From: Chlorops oryzae
Lineage: Eukaryota; Arthropoda; Insecta; Diptera; Chloropidae
Reading direction: 5' to 3'
Length of the DNA: 64,000 nucleotides
Assembly (NCBI GenBank): GCA_020466095.1
Contig: CM035808.1
Location: forward strand, 27,178,151-27,242,150
Shown: one piece after another, positions 46,005 through 58,090 of the stretch
Layout of the letters: each line of letters opens with the position of its first letter
How positions within the stretch are numbered: position 1 is the first letter of the stretch
Notes under the pieces: generated by a model
Databases searched by the model: none
What the model was told of the DNA's origin: nothing
The model's input: only the letters and a program-made list of their open reading frames with translations
Made by a program: the position numbers and the translations under genes

Positions 46005-47999
46005 CATAGGTACATTATTAGGAACTGAAATACGACTTGGGGCTGTAACAGAATTCCACTTTTATTTTACGATCCTAAAGAATATTGCTTTAACCGTTCA
46101 ATTGGCATTATTTGATAAGAGTAAATTTATGGTAAGTTCATTTTGTTTATCCATAATCGTTTATTGTTATTTTCCCTCGTTGCGGAAATCCCGAGATGCT
46201 AGCATTCGTTACGAAGCAATCGATATAACAATGTGAGCTGTGGTGGCTGATGCATGTATGGTTCGCATATGATATTTCAGGTAGAGGTTTTTTCGTATTC
46301 ATAGAGGCATGTAGGATTTTATACAGATATTTTGCGGTAAAAAACGTCTCAAGGGTAGGATGTTAGCCAAAATACGTTGATTAGTATGTAATCAATGCCA
46401 GCTTGACACAAATGTATGTACAAATGTGTTTGCATTGAAAGTAGCTCGAGGTAGGGTAACGACATTTGATGCACGATAACACAAAAATGATGTTGTTTTT
46501 TTTTTTTTTTAGCGGAAATTAGTTGTATTGAAAGCACAACAGATCAGTCAATGGATTTCGTTTTTTCAAACAATCTTGCACTCCATAGCAGAAAATTCGT
46601 TCAAAACCAATTTCAGATACCGACAGCAAAGACTAAGGTTTGAAATTCCCTTCACTCCCCTATATACTTTTTGCTTCATTATATAGTTTCCTATACTTCT
46701 TTAAAGTCCTACAAAAGCTTCAACAAATCCATCAATCGGTTGAAATCGACGAAAAGTTTTCTGTCGACAGCTTGGTTGACAAACATTTTGTTGTTGTTTC
46801 AACCAATTGATGGATTGCTGAAGCTTTGGGGCAGTTTTATACTAATTTGCCCTTGTTTTTTCTTTACTAGAGTAAGCTTCACGGGCCAAAGATAAAAAGC
46901 AGAAAACAACATATTGTTATAATAAAGAGCAAGAGTGCTTTAAAGATTTTTGCCATTGCAATCAGGGTCCTTTCAATACAACAGCAAAAGTCGAAAGGCT
47001 TAAAAGGATTAAGAAAATGCCCTCCTGCAAAATAAAAGCTTCAATTAACGATGCTCATCAGAAGGATTTAATCTTCGACGTTAAAACTCAGTAGGCAATG
47101 TCCTTTGCCTTTAGGACTTCGCAGCATCGTACGGTTGTCAATATAGCAAAGATGGTGCTGGAAAATATGGAGGACTAGTCGGAAAACATCTGCAATGCAT
47201 TTTTAGAGGGAGAATAATTTATAGTTGTCCGTAGAGCATCACTCTTTTTTTCAAATAAGTGAGTTCCCGAAAGGGACTTTACTAAATTTATTCATGAGTG
47301 CGAATGGATCAACAAAACTGATAATAATTCAGTTCGATTGCCGGAGAAAGCCGAGGCAGTTTTTCGAGGCAGTTTTATAGGGATTGACTGTCTTTGTTCT
47401 TCAAAATCGTCTTGTTGTGTGGCCCTTCAATTAAATCGTGTATATCGAGAATATTATTTATAGTCTGGAGATGTGAAAAAATACCTTATAAGCCTGAAAC
47501 GTTGTGCATCGTTCTTCAACCTTAGAGCTTACGAAAAAATAAAGTGAAAGTGAAAATGAAAATTTCAGTTGCGTCCTTCAGTGAATTTAATTATTATTCG
47601 AGCCTTTGCACATGAATAAGAAATCAGACGGAAATATCGCTTAAGGCTTTTGTGCATATGTGCATTCAGAATGAAAATCTCAATCGGCTTAAAACTGCTT
47701 CCATTGCAATAACGTCAAACACTCCGACTGTGTGGGACGAAGTCATTTGTTTCGATTTTGTTTTTGTTTTGTTTCTGTTTTTGCAAAGCTGCACATGCCA
47801 AGCGAACAAAAGTCGAGTTTCGTTGCGTCGGAGCAAATGAATAAAGCCTCTTAGCGCAGAGGATCGCAAGGAGGCTGAGCGAAATTTTGTATGGATGACA
47901 ATCAGCATAGATTGCTCGACCATTAAGATGGAGTTTGGGAGCCATGGAAATTGTAATCTCCTTTATACTGAGAAGCAACTGTCAAAAGCAGAAAAAAAA
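46005..47999. other. Intergenic, one foldback
   Basis: No gene is recognised. The foldback at 46714-46827 is listed separately. Frames at 47652-47978 overlap each other on both strands and have no domain. Confidence 0.5.
46714..46827. repeat. Perfectly placed hairpin of 31-bp arms
   Basis: The left arm AAAGCTTCAACAAATCCATC continues to GGTTGAAA. The right arm starts TTTCAACCAATTGATGGATT and ends GAAGCTTT. The arms pair over 31 bp with two mismatches and one bulge. The loop is about 51 bp and includes an inner GTCGAC-type palindrome. It could be a small MITE or a transcribed hairpin. No target duplication is visible. Confidence 0.7.
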
Positions 48000-48882
48000 C
48001 AAGTAAGGGTGTTATAGTCAGGCGAGCCTGACAATAGAATACCCGACACAGACACACGTGTTCAAATAACTTTTAATATCAAGAGGTGTTTAAGACCATA
48101 AGGGGCCTCATATACCGACTTTTCTTAGATTTCTTTATGAAAACCGCCCCTTTGTCACGCCCACTTTTCCAATTTTTTTGAATTCTTATCGGAGGCTCAA
48201 ATATACGCTCGAATTCTAAGTTTCATTGAAATATTGCGAAAAAGTCAGATTTTAAGGCAATTTTGGGATTTTTGTGACAGACCCTAGTACTGGAGGTACT
48301 CTTTAAAATGGCCCGATCAAGGAAATTTTTTGGGAGGATGTTAAAGGCTACAAAGGAAGCATAAGTGCCAAATTTCGTTCAAGTCCCATTTGAATTTCGG
48401 GTGTAGGAGACAATTTTCGAAAACCGCCCTTCTGCCACGCCCACTTTTTCAATTTTTGGAAATAATATTACTGGCCTTTTAATATGATCAAATATCCAAT
48501 TTCATCAAAATATGTTGAAAAACTTCGCTTTTAGAGCAGTTTTTGTGATTTTCGTAACAGACCCTAGTACTGGAGGTACAGCTAAAAATGGTCCGATCGG
48601 GTCCATTCTCGAACTTGTTCTTACTCATGTCCCCGTGAGCACGCATACCAAATTTTGTCGAGATATCTCAACTTCTTCGATAAGATAACTGTATACAAAC
48701 AGACGGACAGACGGACAGACGGACAGACGGACAGACGGACGGACATGTCTAAATCGAATCTCCTGGTGACACTGATCATTTCTATATATATTTTGTATGG
48801 TCTATCTCGACTGGTTCTGGGTGTTACACACAACCACACAAACGCAATATACCCTCGACACAGAGTGTGTCGGGTATAAAAA
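48000..48882. mobile_element. Non-autonomous dispersed element with (GACGGACA)n
   Basis: The left part has a hairpin (TCAGGCGAGCCTGA, about 48018-48031) and AATACCCGACACA (48039). The right end is TGTGTCGGGTAT (about 48867-48878), an inverted match. Two copies of the module CACGCCCACTTTT lie at about 48157 and 48436. A (GACGGACA)n tract (48701-48744) is followed by ACATGTCTAAATCGAATC. This layout is common in higher flies (mini-me-like or similar repeats). It has no coding capacity. The second element at 51012-52058 shares the tail module. Confidence 0.7.
48701..48744. repeat. (GACGGACA)n tract
   Basis: About five GACGGACA units, forming the variable microsatellite core of the surrounding dispersed element. 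Confidence 0.9.
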
Positions 48883-49184
48883 CATTGTCACATAAAGGAG
48901 AACATCGAAATTCTAGCGTTCTGTGGAATGATTCCCTTTTTGAACAAAAGTTGTAGCAATACGCGATACACATGTATAGGGTAACCTATTTAGGGTCAGA
49001 TACTAAGTGATGAGTAATGACAAACACTTGATGCACATGATTAGCGTACATTGAACCATAATTTTTCGAAATCGATATTCAGATTCATAAAATTTATATT
49101 CCTTTCTTAATTTCTTCACGACTTCCTTCATATAATCCGAACGCGATCACCTTGTTCGTATCCAATCTTCTCAATTCTCAGTTC

Positions 49185-49575
49185 AATAGCAGAGCCTGCA
49201 CTACACACCCTTCAGTAATTCCAACTTCTCTCCAACTGATTCCCGACTAGTCACAAAAATACCAGGACCACTCCATTTTAAATTGGCAACCAGCGCTTTG
49301 AAATGTTTGTCTTAACATTCAGCTGTCATTAAAAAATAACCACTCCCACATTTAACTTCTCCACGAGTAGACACACGGCGATCAATTATAGGTCACTTCT
49401 CTCATCCACCAGTTAGTCTTATCTTTTACCCACACTTCTTCTAGACAACTTGTTGCTACTCGAGGTCTAGTCAATCCTCATAGATAAGATGGAATACATT
49501 TATACCAGTCATATTTCGAGTAACCTCAGAGTAGTGCGTTTTGGTAAATTGAGCTCTTCATTACTGCAGGGAAGC
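49185..49575. repeat. Dispersed repeat, copy 2
   Basis: Related to 17395-17660, sharing CCACTCCCACATTTAACT, a TCTCCACGAGTAGAC-type run, a TAGGTCA or GAGGTCA run and AACCTCAGAGTA-type runs in the same order. Alignment is patchy (about 70%). Limits are approximate. Confidence 0.5.
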
Positions 49576-49595
49576 CCCACAAAAAAATGACAGAA

Positions 49596-49597
<2 letters not shown>

Positions 49598-49630
<33 letters not shown>
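49598..49630. repeat. (GA)n microsatellite
   Basis: About 16 GA units. Confidence 0.95.
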
Positions 49631-49632
<2 letters not shown>

Positions 49633-51196
49633 TAAAGGAAAAACAGAGCGAGGGAGGAAGAGGCGCGAATTAAATTTTACGTAAAAAGTTTTCTGCTGCT
49701 CTGCTACAGGAGAAACAGTTTATTAGTGTTCCATGCATTTGCTACTGCGGAACCAAATCCTACGGATTTACTTTGCGTCAGCACTGCAATGCAACACGAG
49801 AGGTGGGTACACACCAGGGTAAATTCCTACACTTCCTGAACATCTCCGTCGAATTCGGTTGACTTGTTGATGGCATTAAAAAGAAGCATGATTTATGGAA
49901 GCATTTACAATTCGTGTGAACGGAAATCCTTTGTTAATGCATTACAAAGGAGCCTTCGGGGAATTCTCTAACCGAATTCAATTGCCAAAGAATTGCTGAG
50001 AAATTGAAAAAGCAAATGCTGTAAATCATCTTTAAATTGTATTTTTGGAAACATTCTGTTTTGTTGTTTTGATAATCTCATTCTTGAAAGAAATCAGAAG
50101 ACAAGACATTCTCTCGAGCCTTTCAAAAGGCTACCAGTTTAAGGCTTTCAATGGAATTTGAACTTAAAAGTGGGTTGTAGGACCTTTGATCCATATCCTA
50201 CAAAATGATACATAATTTAGTTACATAATTTTATTACTATTGCGTTCACAAAAAAGAGACCAAAGATTTCTCAGATCACTTAAGACTGGCATTCGAAATA
50301 AATTGAATTGTTCAAGAGTCAATTGGCATTTACATAAAGCAATAATTCGCGCATATGTTTAACTGCGAAATGCTCCGTATGAACCCCAACGAACGTAATC
50401 AATTGAGAGAAACGGTTACTGTGTCAGCATCGTTAAAATTATTTTCGCAGAATTTATTGTCCCGACATAAAATGTTTCGTTCGCAGGAACACTGTAAACA
50501 GACACCGTTGTGTGCGTCACATCATTAGGCCAGAAAGGAGGACCGGATGAAAGTAGTCATTTGGCAGCTGGAGGCAAAATAAATGCGTAGTCGATAAACT
50601 TCAAAATTACCCCCAACAGATGCACACGCAACCACCCTTTTGACGTTGCTGTCCCTCACATTAACGCGCCTGCAACGGATTCAGCGTTGCCATAATTTGT
50701 AGCTCAATGGCCCTCCAAAACGGATGCAACCGGAGTGCACAAATGTCCATGCGTGGAAGCGACGTATCATCATTAAATATTTCAGGAGACTTTGAGCGTC
50801 GAATGATTTTTACTCTCAAATTAAAGGATCGAAAGGGTATATTTTCCACGATAATTTCAATGAAAATAATTGGACGATTTGATACTTCCGTTTAAGTAGC
50901 GTGAAGATCACAGTCGGAAAATCGCTAGCAGCCAATGACGCCTTCTGTTCGATGTGTTGAAATAGGAGAACCTTTAAAATGGTTTACAATTTTTCTTTTT
51001 TATGTTAAAAAAGTATAGAAGTTTACATCGGCAAAGCCGATTGCACACATACCTTTTCCTCAGCCTAAAATATGTTAAAACATTACCTTAACGAAAATTC
51101 CTGCCGTTTTCGTTGTTCTAGCTTGGATATCTATTTATACCTTATCTGTACTTCGATTTAGCTTCTAAAACTCGAGATTATTATTAAGCAAAAAAA

Positions 51197-51470
51197 TTTC
51201 GCGAATGGTGGTCATGATCAAATTTTAACCCTTAGAGGACATTTTGTTTAGCTGCGAGATACTAAATTCAAAATAGTGAAAATCAATTTTTTGCGAATTT
51301 CGCGAATGGTGGTCTTGATCAAATTTTAACCGTTAGAGGACATTTTGTCTAGCAGCGAAATACTCAATTCAAAATAGTGAAAATAAAAATTTTGCGATTT
51401 TCGCGAATGGTGGTCAGGGTCAAATTTTAACCTTAAGTGACGACTTTATTTGGCGGCAAAATACACAATC
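51197..51470. repeat. 101-bp tandem repeats, about 2.7 copies
   Basis: Units begin TTTCGCGAATGGTGGTC at 51197, 51298 and 51399, so the period is exactly 101 bp. The third unit is diverged and incomplete. Each unit has GATCAAATTTTAACC or a close version, AGAGGACATTTTGT, and CAAAATAGTGAAAAT. Confidence 0.9.
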
Positions 51471-51844
51471 GGAAGAAGCAAAAAAAAAACTCATTTTTGT
51501 AAACAGATATGAGAATAAGAAAAAAACTGTTTTTTTCTTATATGTAGGATGATGACCATAGTTATAGCGAAGTCGCAATTTTTTTCAGCAAAAGCTTAAG
51601 TTTCTACTGGAGCATCACACACAAATTTCAATAAGCTGGGATGTATAGTAAAAAAGTTATCCAGGAAAAACCTTAAAAATCGTGATTTTTGAAACTTCTG
51701 AACCACTTCCCACGACCCAAGGAGGGACTACGAAAACAATTTTTATGCAGTTTTTCGGACATTTACCTGGTTCATGTCCATGCCGAATTTCAATATGATA
51801 TCTTTCATGGCTTAGGAGTTAATTACGAAAAACTAAAGTGTGAC

Positions 51845-51845
51845 C

Positions 51846-51923
<78 letters not shown>
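51845..51923. repeat. (GACA)n microsatellite
   Basis: About 20 GACA units, the core of the dispersed element around it. Its regular frame (D-R-Q-T) is not a gene. Confidence 0.95.
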
Positions 51924-51925
<2 letters not shown>

Positions 51926-52058
51926 TGGCTAGATCGAATCCTCTTGTCACCCTGATCAAGAATATATATATATGTCTATATCTATCGCGACTCCTTTGGT
52001 ATGTTACATACTCCGAGCCAAACTTAATATACCCTTTCCTTCGGAAAAGGTATAAAAA

Positions 52059-55000
52059 AAAGAAAATACTAAAGTTCTTCCGCTCTTAACTCAACTTAAA
52101 AGACGAATTTATACATAGGAATGGCAAGTATGAAGGTATGTTAAACTTAGTATGTAAATTGTGAGAATGTATGCTGAAAAAGGCAAAAACTTTCTTCCTC
52201 GGTATCGATGCATCCTTAAGAATCTGAAAAACCTTGCAGGGAGTCAAAAACTTTTCAATTTCCCGTGGAAAATCCACCGCGTCGTTACTTCTTTTCCACC
52301 CAATTGTATGCCAAGAATATGGAGCATTGCAGGCAAACTGATGGAAAAAAGTTTTCGTATGACAATTATTGTGCCACTACAAGCAATCCGCAATAACTTC
52401 TTGAGTAGAGTGATCTAGCTTGTGAATTTGCTCTTCCTGTCGCCATGGAAGCTCCGTAAAGAAAAAAATTTAAATGCGCTCTTTTGCTTGAGAAATTTTT
52501 ATACCAAACAATGGAAATAACTGTTGTGGCATCACGTGTGTCTGCCTATAGGGATATGGCACAGAGTAGGAAATGCCTAGGGACTACTGCGACTAGAATT
52601 TTTGAACAATGAAGGAGATAAAATTGGATATCTTACGTTGAAGAGTCAACACCGCCAATTTGTGGAAAGAAGTTTTTCTATCTCAGACCTCATAAATTTA
52701 GAGAAAGGTTTCCATTGCATAAGACATAGCATAAGACTTTCATAGAAACTCCCCAAGTTGTTCACATTAGCACCTTAAATGGGATCAGACCTTATCAAAA
52801 AGATAATAAGATATTATGAGGTAATCTTCACAATTTTCCCCCTTTCTTCCGTACAAGTTCACTTCGGAATGAAGTTTGTAAGCCCGTTGGAATGGCACAT
52901 ATCCCATTGTTTATATTTGCTTCTAGTTGAGGGCGCGATAGACTCTTAAAGTACGCGAGTTTTCAACAAAAGTTTCGTTGCGAACTAAGGCGGAATTATG
53001 TGCATGAGTTTTGTGCACGCCCAGAAGTTGTTTGCGGAGACTGCTGCATTCCATGTGAAGCGAAGTTAAATTTCAGAGCGGTTTATTCCTCCTACTCATT
53101 TATAAAAAGTTTCATGCAGCCAAACCTGTCAGGAAAGTTGCGGCTCATGAAGTCAGAAGCATGCTAAAAATTATTTTTCATCATTTTTAAGACCACATAT
53201 GTACATAAATTAGGCTATATGAATCAATGTGAAGTCTTTTACTTGGCTGAAATTCCTTTAAATTTCAACGATTCAACAACACATCCGGCCGAATTGATCA
53301 AATTTTATCATGAGAATAGAGAAGAATTTGTGTTCGAGTCGCAATAAATATTTTCATCGGATTTTTTTCTTCATGTTTGCTGTCAATCAACGTTAAACTC
53401 AACTTTTAGGTATTCCCCAAAAGGCTTTGCAGATAGCAAGCCACAACATTTCCGTGAAACTATTGCTCAAGCTAGAAAGTAACAAAATATTGGAGTGCCC
53501 GCAGTTTCCTGAAATTTGCCTGACTCGCTGATGGCATTAAAAACTAAAGCGACTTTGGTGAACAATGCTGGTATGAAAACAAAACTATGTGCAACTTTAT
53601 CAAAACTTTTTCACAAGAAGATTAAAAAAAAAATTCTTCAATGGTTTTGGGCTCTGGAAACACGCACGAAATTTACGAAACGAGAAATCACATCAATTTG
53701 ATTTTCTGGCTTTCAAATATCATGGGCTTTATTACACAGCCTTAATAGGCTTTAAGCCTGGGAGTTTAAAGCAAGGCATTTTACATACCTTAATCTTGAA
53801 GCTATATATTTTGTCTTAACTCTTTATAGCTTTAAGAAACTTTGAAGTCTGACTTCTGTTCCTTCGTCCTTCTTTTCATTCGGCATTCCATTGGTTTGGC
53901 GAATTTATTGCCATTGTTGCAGGTAAATCATGTGAAATCTAGAATAGAACGCAAATTTAGGCTAAGCTTATAGCGCTTGAAGAATTTTTCTTATGAATCT
54001 TAAGTAAGAACTTTAGCAGTGCTAGTAAGTTCGTTTGAGCATAGTAAGTTCAGAAGTCATATGAAACTGTAGAACGCTTACGCTGCTTATACTGCTGAAG
54101 AATTTTTTCTCTATGACTCTACAGTAGAGAACGTCACTTTAGCAGTGAATAATGTCGTGGAGCACATAGTTAGTAGATCTCTACTCGATATATATATCGA
54201 CGGTAGCTTTACGGATAGCTGTAGAATCATAGAGACGGTCTTCAGTGTACACAACATCGGTTGATTATCTACACTCTACACTCTTTTCTCTACGTAAAAA
54301 ACTCTATAGTGGATTTCAAGCTTAAGAGAAAAGTTTCTCAAGTTATGCTGAAAATAAATTGCATCTTTCTGTGAGGCCGACAAAAGAAAATAAAATTCAA
54401 AGTCTATTCGTGCGGGAAATTTCGTGGAACTATTCCGATCGAAGTAAGGACTTCTTTAATTGACAATATTAGCTTTCCATAAAGTTGTGAAATAACGCTT
54501 TCTGACTTGATTGATAGGCTAGGGGTGTGAATACATAAATTATTCTATCGATTTATGATAAGCTTCGGAGAAAAAATAAAATTTTTTTATATTGGTTTTT
54601 TTATCGTGCGGGAAAACTTTATTTTTCCCGACTTTCTATACAAATGGAAAGTAATTGGGCATGGTATGTATGTGCGTATATGCGCACATGGCGAATTAAT
54701 TTCGTTTATGCCGTTCATTTTTCTTCCACTTCCATATCCAACATGAAACCGCAATCACATCAAATTATTTACAGCGATATCGTATTCAATCATTGCAATT
54801 AAGGACGAGGTTTGAAACTATTTACGGAATTATTAATGGAATTTAAAAATTTTAAATAATCTCATTCGATGAAGAAATATTAATAATTAAAAAAAAATTA
54901 AATCGAGGCATGAAATTCCACATTGAATTTAATTCTACTATTAGGTACTTTATTTCGAATTATTTCGCTTCCGGAATCTTTAATTGCGGTAAATTCGTTT

Positions 55001-56693
55001 GAGACGACTAGTTCGGGCAAGAGTTAAGGAAGTTAATAAACGATAATAATTAATGAAAGTCAATAATTAAAGAAATGAAAATATACATATAATAAATAAA
55101 TATTTACACAGTGTAAGTCCAACAATCCGGTACCCTCCGCGTGCGGGAAGAAGTTTTTGAACAAGAAAAAGTTCCACAAAAACATAACTTCATGAAATGC
55201 TACGTTTGAACTTTGAACTTAGTTGAGAGATTTATAACGTTTACAAAAAGTTAATTACCCGAAGTAGTAACATTCTACTCTACTTACTCCTTCCTACTCC
55301 ATGGCACTGTGTATTGCTATCCATGCGAAGGAATGAAGAAGTTAGAAATTTATATTAAGTTTACGACATAAAGAAGCACAGATTTGATGAGGTTAAAGGA
55401 AGAGAAAAATGTAGCAAAGTGGATTAATATCGCACTCAAAGATGCTGTTGAAGTTTTTGAAATTGACAAAGCAACTGTCATAAATGATTCTTCAAGCTTG
55501 AAATGTGCTGATATGGCACTGTTCATATTTTATTTGCTAACAAAAACACATTTATCACCTACATATACGTATATTGCTTAATTGAGACCTCTCAAGTTAT
55601 TAGTAGGTACTTAATTTTCATGATTTAGTTTAAAGAACAAAAAGTCTTCCTACCTGCATTGGGTTATCATTATTTATTTAATAGGTATCGATGAAGGACT
55701 TAATCTTCTGGACTTTTTGTCGACAAGTAAAAACTTCAGTCAAACATTTTCTAAAAAAAATTGTCGTTCATAGAATTTCAAAACAAAGCATTTTTCTCAA
55801 CCAGTTAGGAAATTTTTGCCCACACTCTCATATTTCGTACGAAATAATTGGCTTGTCAGAAACTTAAAGCTATTACAAAAATGTTCATTCAGTGTCTTAA
55901 GGTATCGTTATATTGAGTCAAAAAATGAAGATTCTCATCTATATTGTTTTAATTTTGAATAACAATGAGATATTGATATGGCGTAGAAAATTCTTGTAGA
56001 AAAAGCTGCGTTCCGCAATTTTGGTTAAGAAACTGAAAAGGATGCCAAGGCAATGTTTTCATTATGAATCTTTAAGCTCTGCAAGTATCCATTTCAAAAT
56101 TGTTTCACATTATCACAATGCTTACATCCATACTGCAGAAAAGTGATACAAATTTACGGTCAATGGAATAAAAATATTTATTCTTTTGTTAAAATTACAA
56201 AATATGGTTTCACGTTTCTTTACTCGTTATTCTATTTTTCCGTTTAATTATAATTTAGATGTCGTTTAATTTAACAGAAATACATTCAGTGAAAAGAAGT
56301 GCAATGCATTCGAATATATGTATATTTACAAGAAATTTGGATTTGCACAAATTTAATTTATGCTGCGTTTTCCCATATTAAGAGAAGATGTTTTTATGAA
56401 TTGAAGTTTAATTTTGTTAGTGAAATTAATTGAGCATGTCTGATTTAGGGGGTGGTAAACCGAGCAACTGCCCAGAGCTGCACTCTGTAGGAAGGAAACT
56501 CAGTTCACATGGATATGTGCAAACACTATCCCATTAGTGCCGTCAATGGGGCGGCAACTATTGTTTTTGCTCAGAGTTGCTAAAAAGCTACATTTACCCT
56601 CAAAAATTTTATGAGAATGCTCACAAGAAGAGATAAATCTGTTGACTATGTTCATTTGTTGAAATAAAAAATAAAAGTAAGATTCCTACAGAA
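52059..56693. other. Intergenic, no supported gene
   Basis: No gene is recognised. 53990-54130 has loosely repeated words (GAAGAATTTTTTCT, TTTAGCAGTG, CTGTAGA/TCTACAG) suggesting an old foldback, but I cannot set limits. Confidence 0.5.
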
Positions 56694-57172
56694 AATCTCA
56701 TCAAAGAATGTAAGCGTTTAACCACAAAAATGCATTTTGAACTGCCATAATTTACACACATCTACACAAAAATGTGTTTGTGGTATTTAAATGAAGGTGC
56801 AACAGAGCTCAATTCGAGCGCCAGGCACCATCAGACACCGCTCGGATGCATGTGGCCAAGGGCTTTTGGAATTTACGAGAGATATTTCCTTTATTATGCT
56901 GAAGCCACTGGCAATAAAAGCTCCCTTTGGTCCTTACATTCAAACGTCAAAGAAGCCGCAATGGTAGGAAAAACAGTTGCAGAAACAAGGCAAAAAAGCA
57001 ATTTTCTGTTAACGAAAACTTTCAGCTTTCAAATTTTAATTATTTTGGATAAACCAAAGTAGATACACTGATTGTACGATAAAATACTTGTGTGAAAAGA
57101 TACATAAAGCATGCAAAATATTTGTTAAGTTTTCTTAACTCTGCTTAAAATTTAGTTCAGCCATCGAGCGAT
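56694..57172. repeat. Segmental duplication block 1, copy B
   Basis: Partner of 4275-4762 in direct orientation. It keeps the same 96-codon frame (56772-57062). Confidence 0.85.
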
Positions 57173-57417
57173 GTAGCTTCGCTTAAAGCTTCTCGCTGTT
57201 GAAGTAGAAAATCTAGAGTCGGACGTTGATATTCTCATCTACTAGTTTTTTTTTTTTAATGTGTATGGAAATCGATTAAAATATTTTTAATTATGGCTTC
57301 AGGAAGATTTTATTAACCCTGCTTATATTCAAATATTTGTGGCTCGAATATTCGAATGACTGAATGACTTAGAACTTCTCCTTTTTTGAATCAGTCATCC
57401 TCAACTGAAGTAATATG

Positions 57418-58090
57418 TAAAATGGAATAATTTTGATATTTTGTGGCTCTCCAATGTTGCGCACTTGTGTTCAGAAACATGAATTTCACAACTTCTAACG
57501 AAATACATGAATAGAATTTTCGTTTTCAGCTGCAAGGCAGGAATGCGTTAGGCACTTCAGAGTAATGTTTCCAAAAACACCAAACCAACATTTTAGTCCA
57601 TTCGAGATGTGATTGTTGGTTTGGCCAGAAAAAGGTCGAAAATTGGTTAATTGCTCTAACTTATTCATGCTTTCGAGTTGGGCTTCGTATTGTGGCAATT
57701 TATAGAATTGAAGTGGAATATTTAAAAAAAAATATATATATATATACCAAATCACAGAAGCAACAATTTCAGCTTATGGAATTTCCTACTCAGCTTTCAA
57801 ACTTTCGAAATTCCATGAAACCTTTTGATTAAATTTGTTCATTATTTTTTTAATAGAACGTGTGAAATGGAAAGCAATATTTGTCTACCCTGGAGCTGAA
57901 CTACTTATTTCAACATTTCTGTTTTTGATTAATTCATTGAAGCTCAAATTTTCGGCGTTTCAGAATTCGAATCCAGTAAAGTGAAAGTCCTTTTTGGCTG
58001 GATTTAATTTGCTTTTTTTCTTAGAAAACAGAGGAATTTAAGAAGGAAACATCACAGACTTCCAGCCAATTTAAGGGAGTTCTCTCAAGT
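57418..58090. repeat. Segmental duplication block 2, copy B
   Basis: Partner of 7500-8080. It has an additional stretch of about 60 bp at 57545-57610 and a short (TA)n run near 57732. Confidence 0.8.

Larger units (their letters stand above)
48883..51011. other. Intergenic, one repeat and one GA microsatellite
   Basis: No gene is supported. It holds the second copy of a dispersed repeat (49185-49575) and a (GA)n tract (49598-49630). The region 50590-50770 is less AT-rich and open on both strands but has no recognisable domain. Confidence 0.5.
51012..52058. mobile_element. Non-autonomous dispersed element with (GACA)n and 101-bp repeats
   Basis: The left part carries CGGCAAAGCCG, a short hairpin. 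Then come two full and one partial 101-bp tandem repeats (51197-51470). A (GACA)n tract of about 20 units (51845-51923) is followed by ACATGGCTAGATCGAATCC. The element ends in a hairpin, ATACCCTTTCC/GGAAAAGGTAT (52029-52051). The tail module matches the element at 48000-48882, so they share a family or a modular 3' end. No coding capacity. Confidence 0.7.

Noticed and set aside
48701..51923. Possible CRISPR-like arrays at the GAC-type repeats.
   Set aside because: They are uninterrupted microsatellites without spacers, in a eukaryotic genome.
51689..51955. A D-R-Q-T repeat protein.
   Set aside because: Created by the (GACA)n microsatellite.
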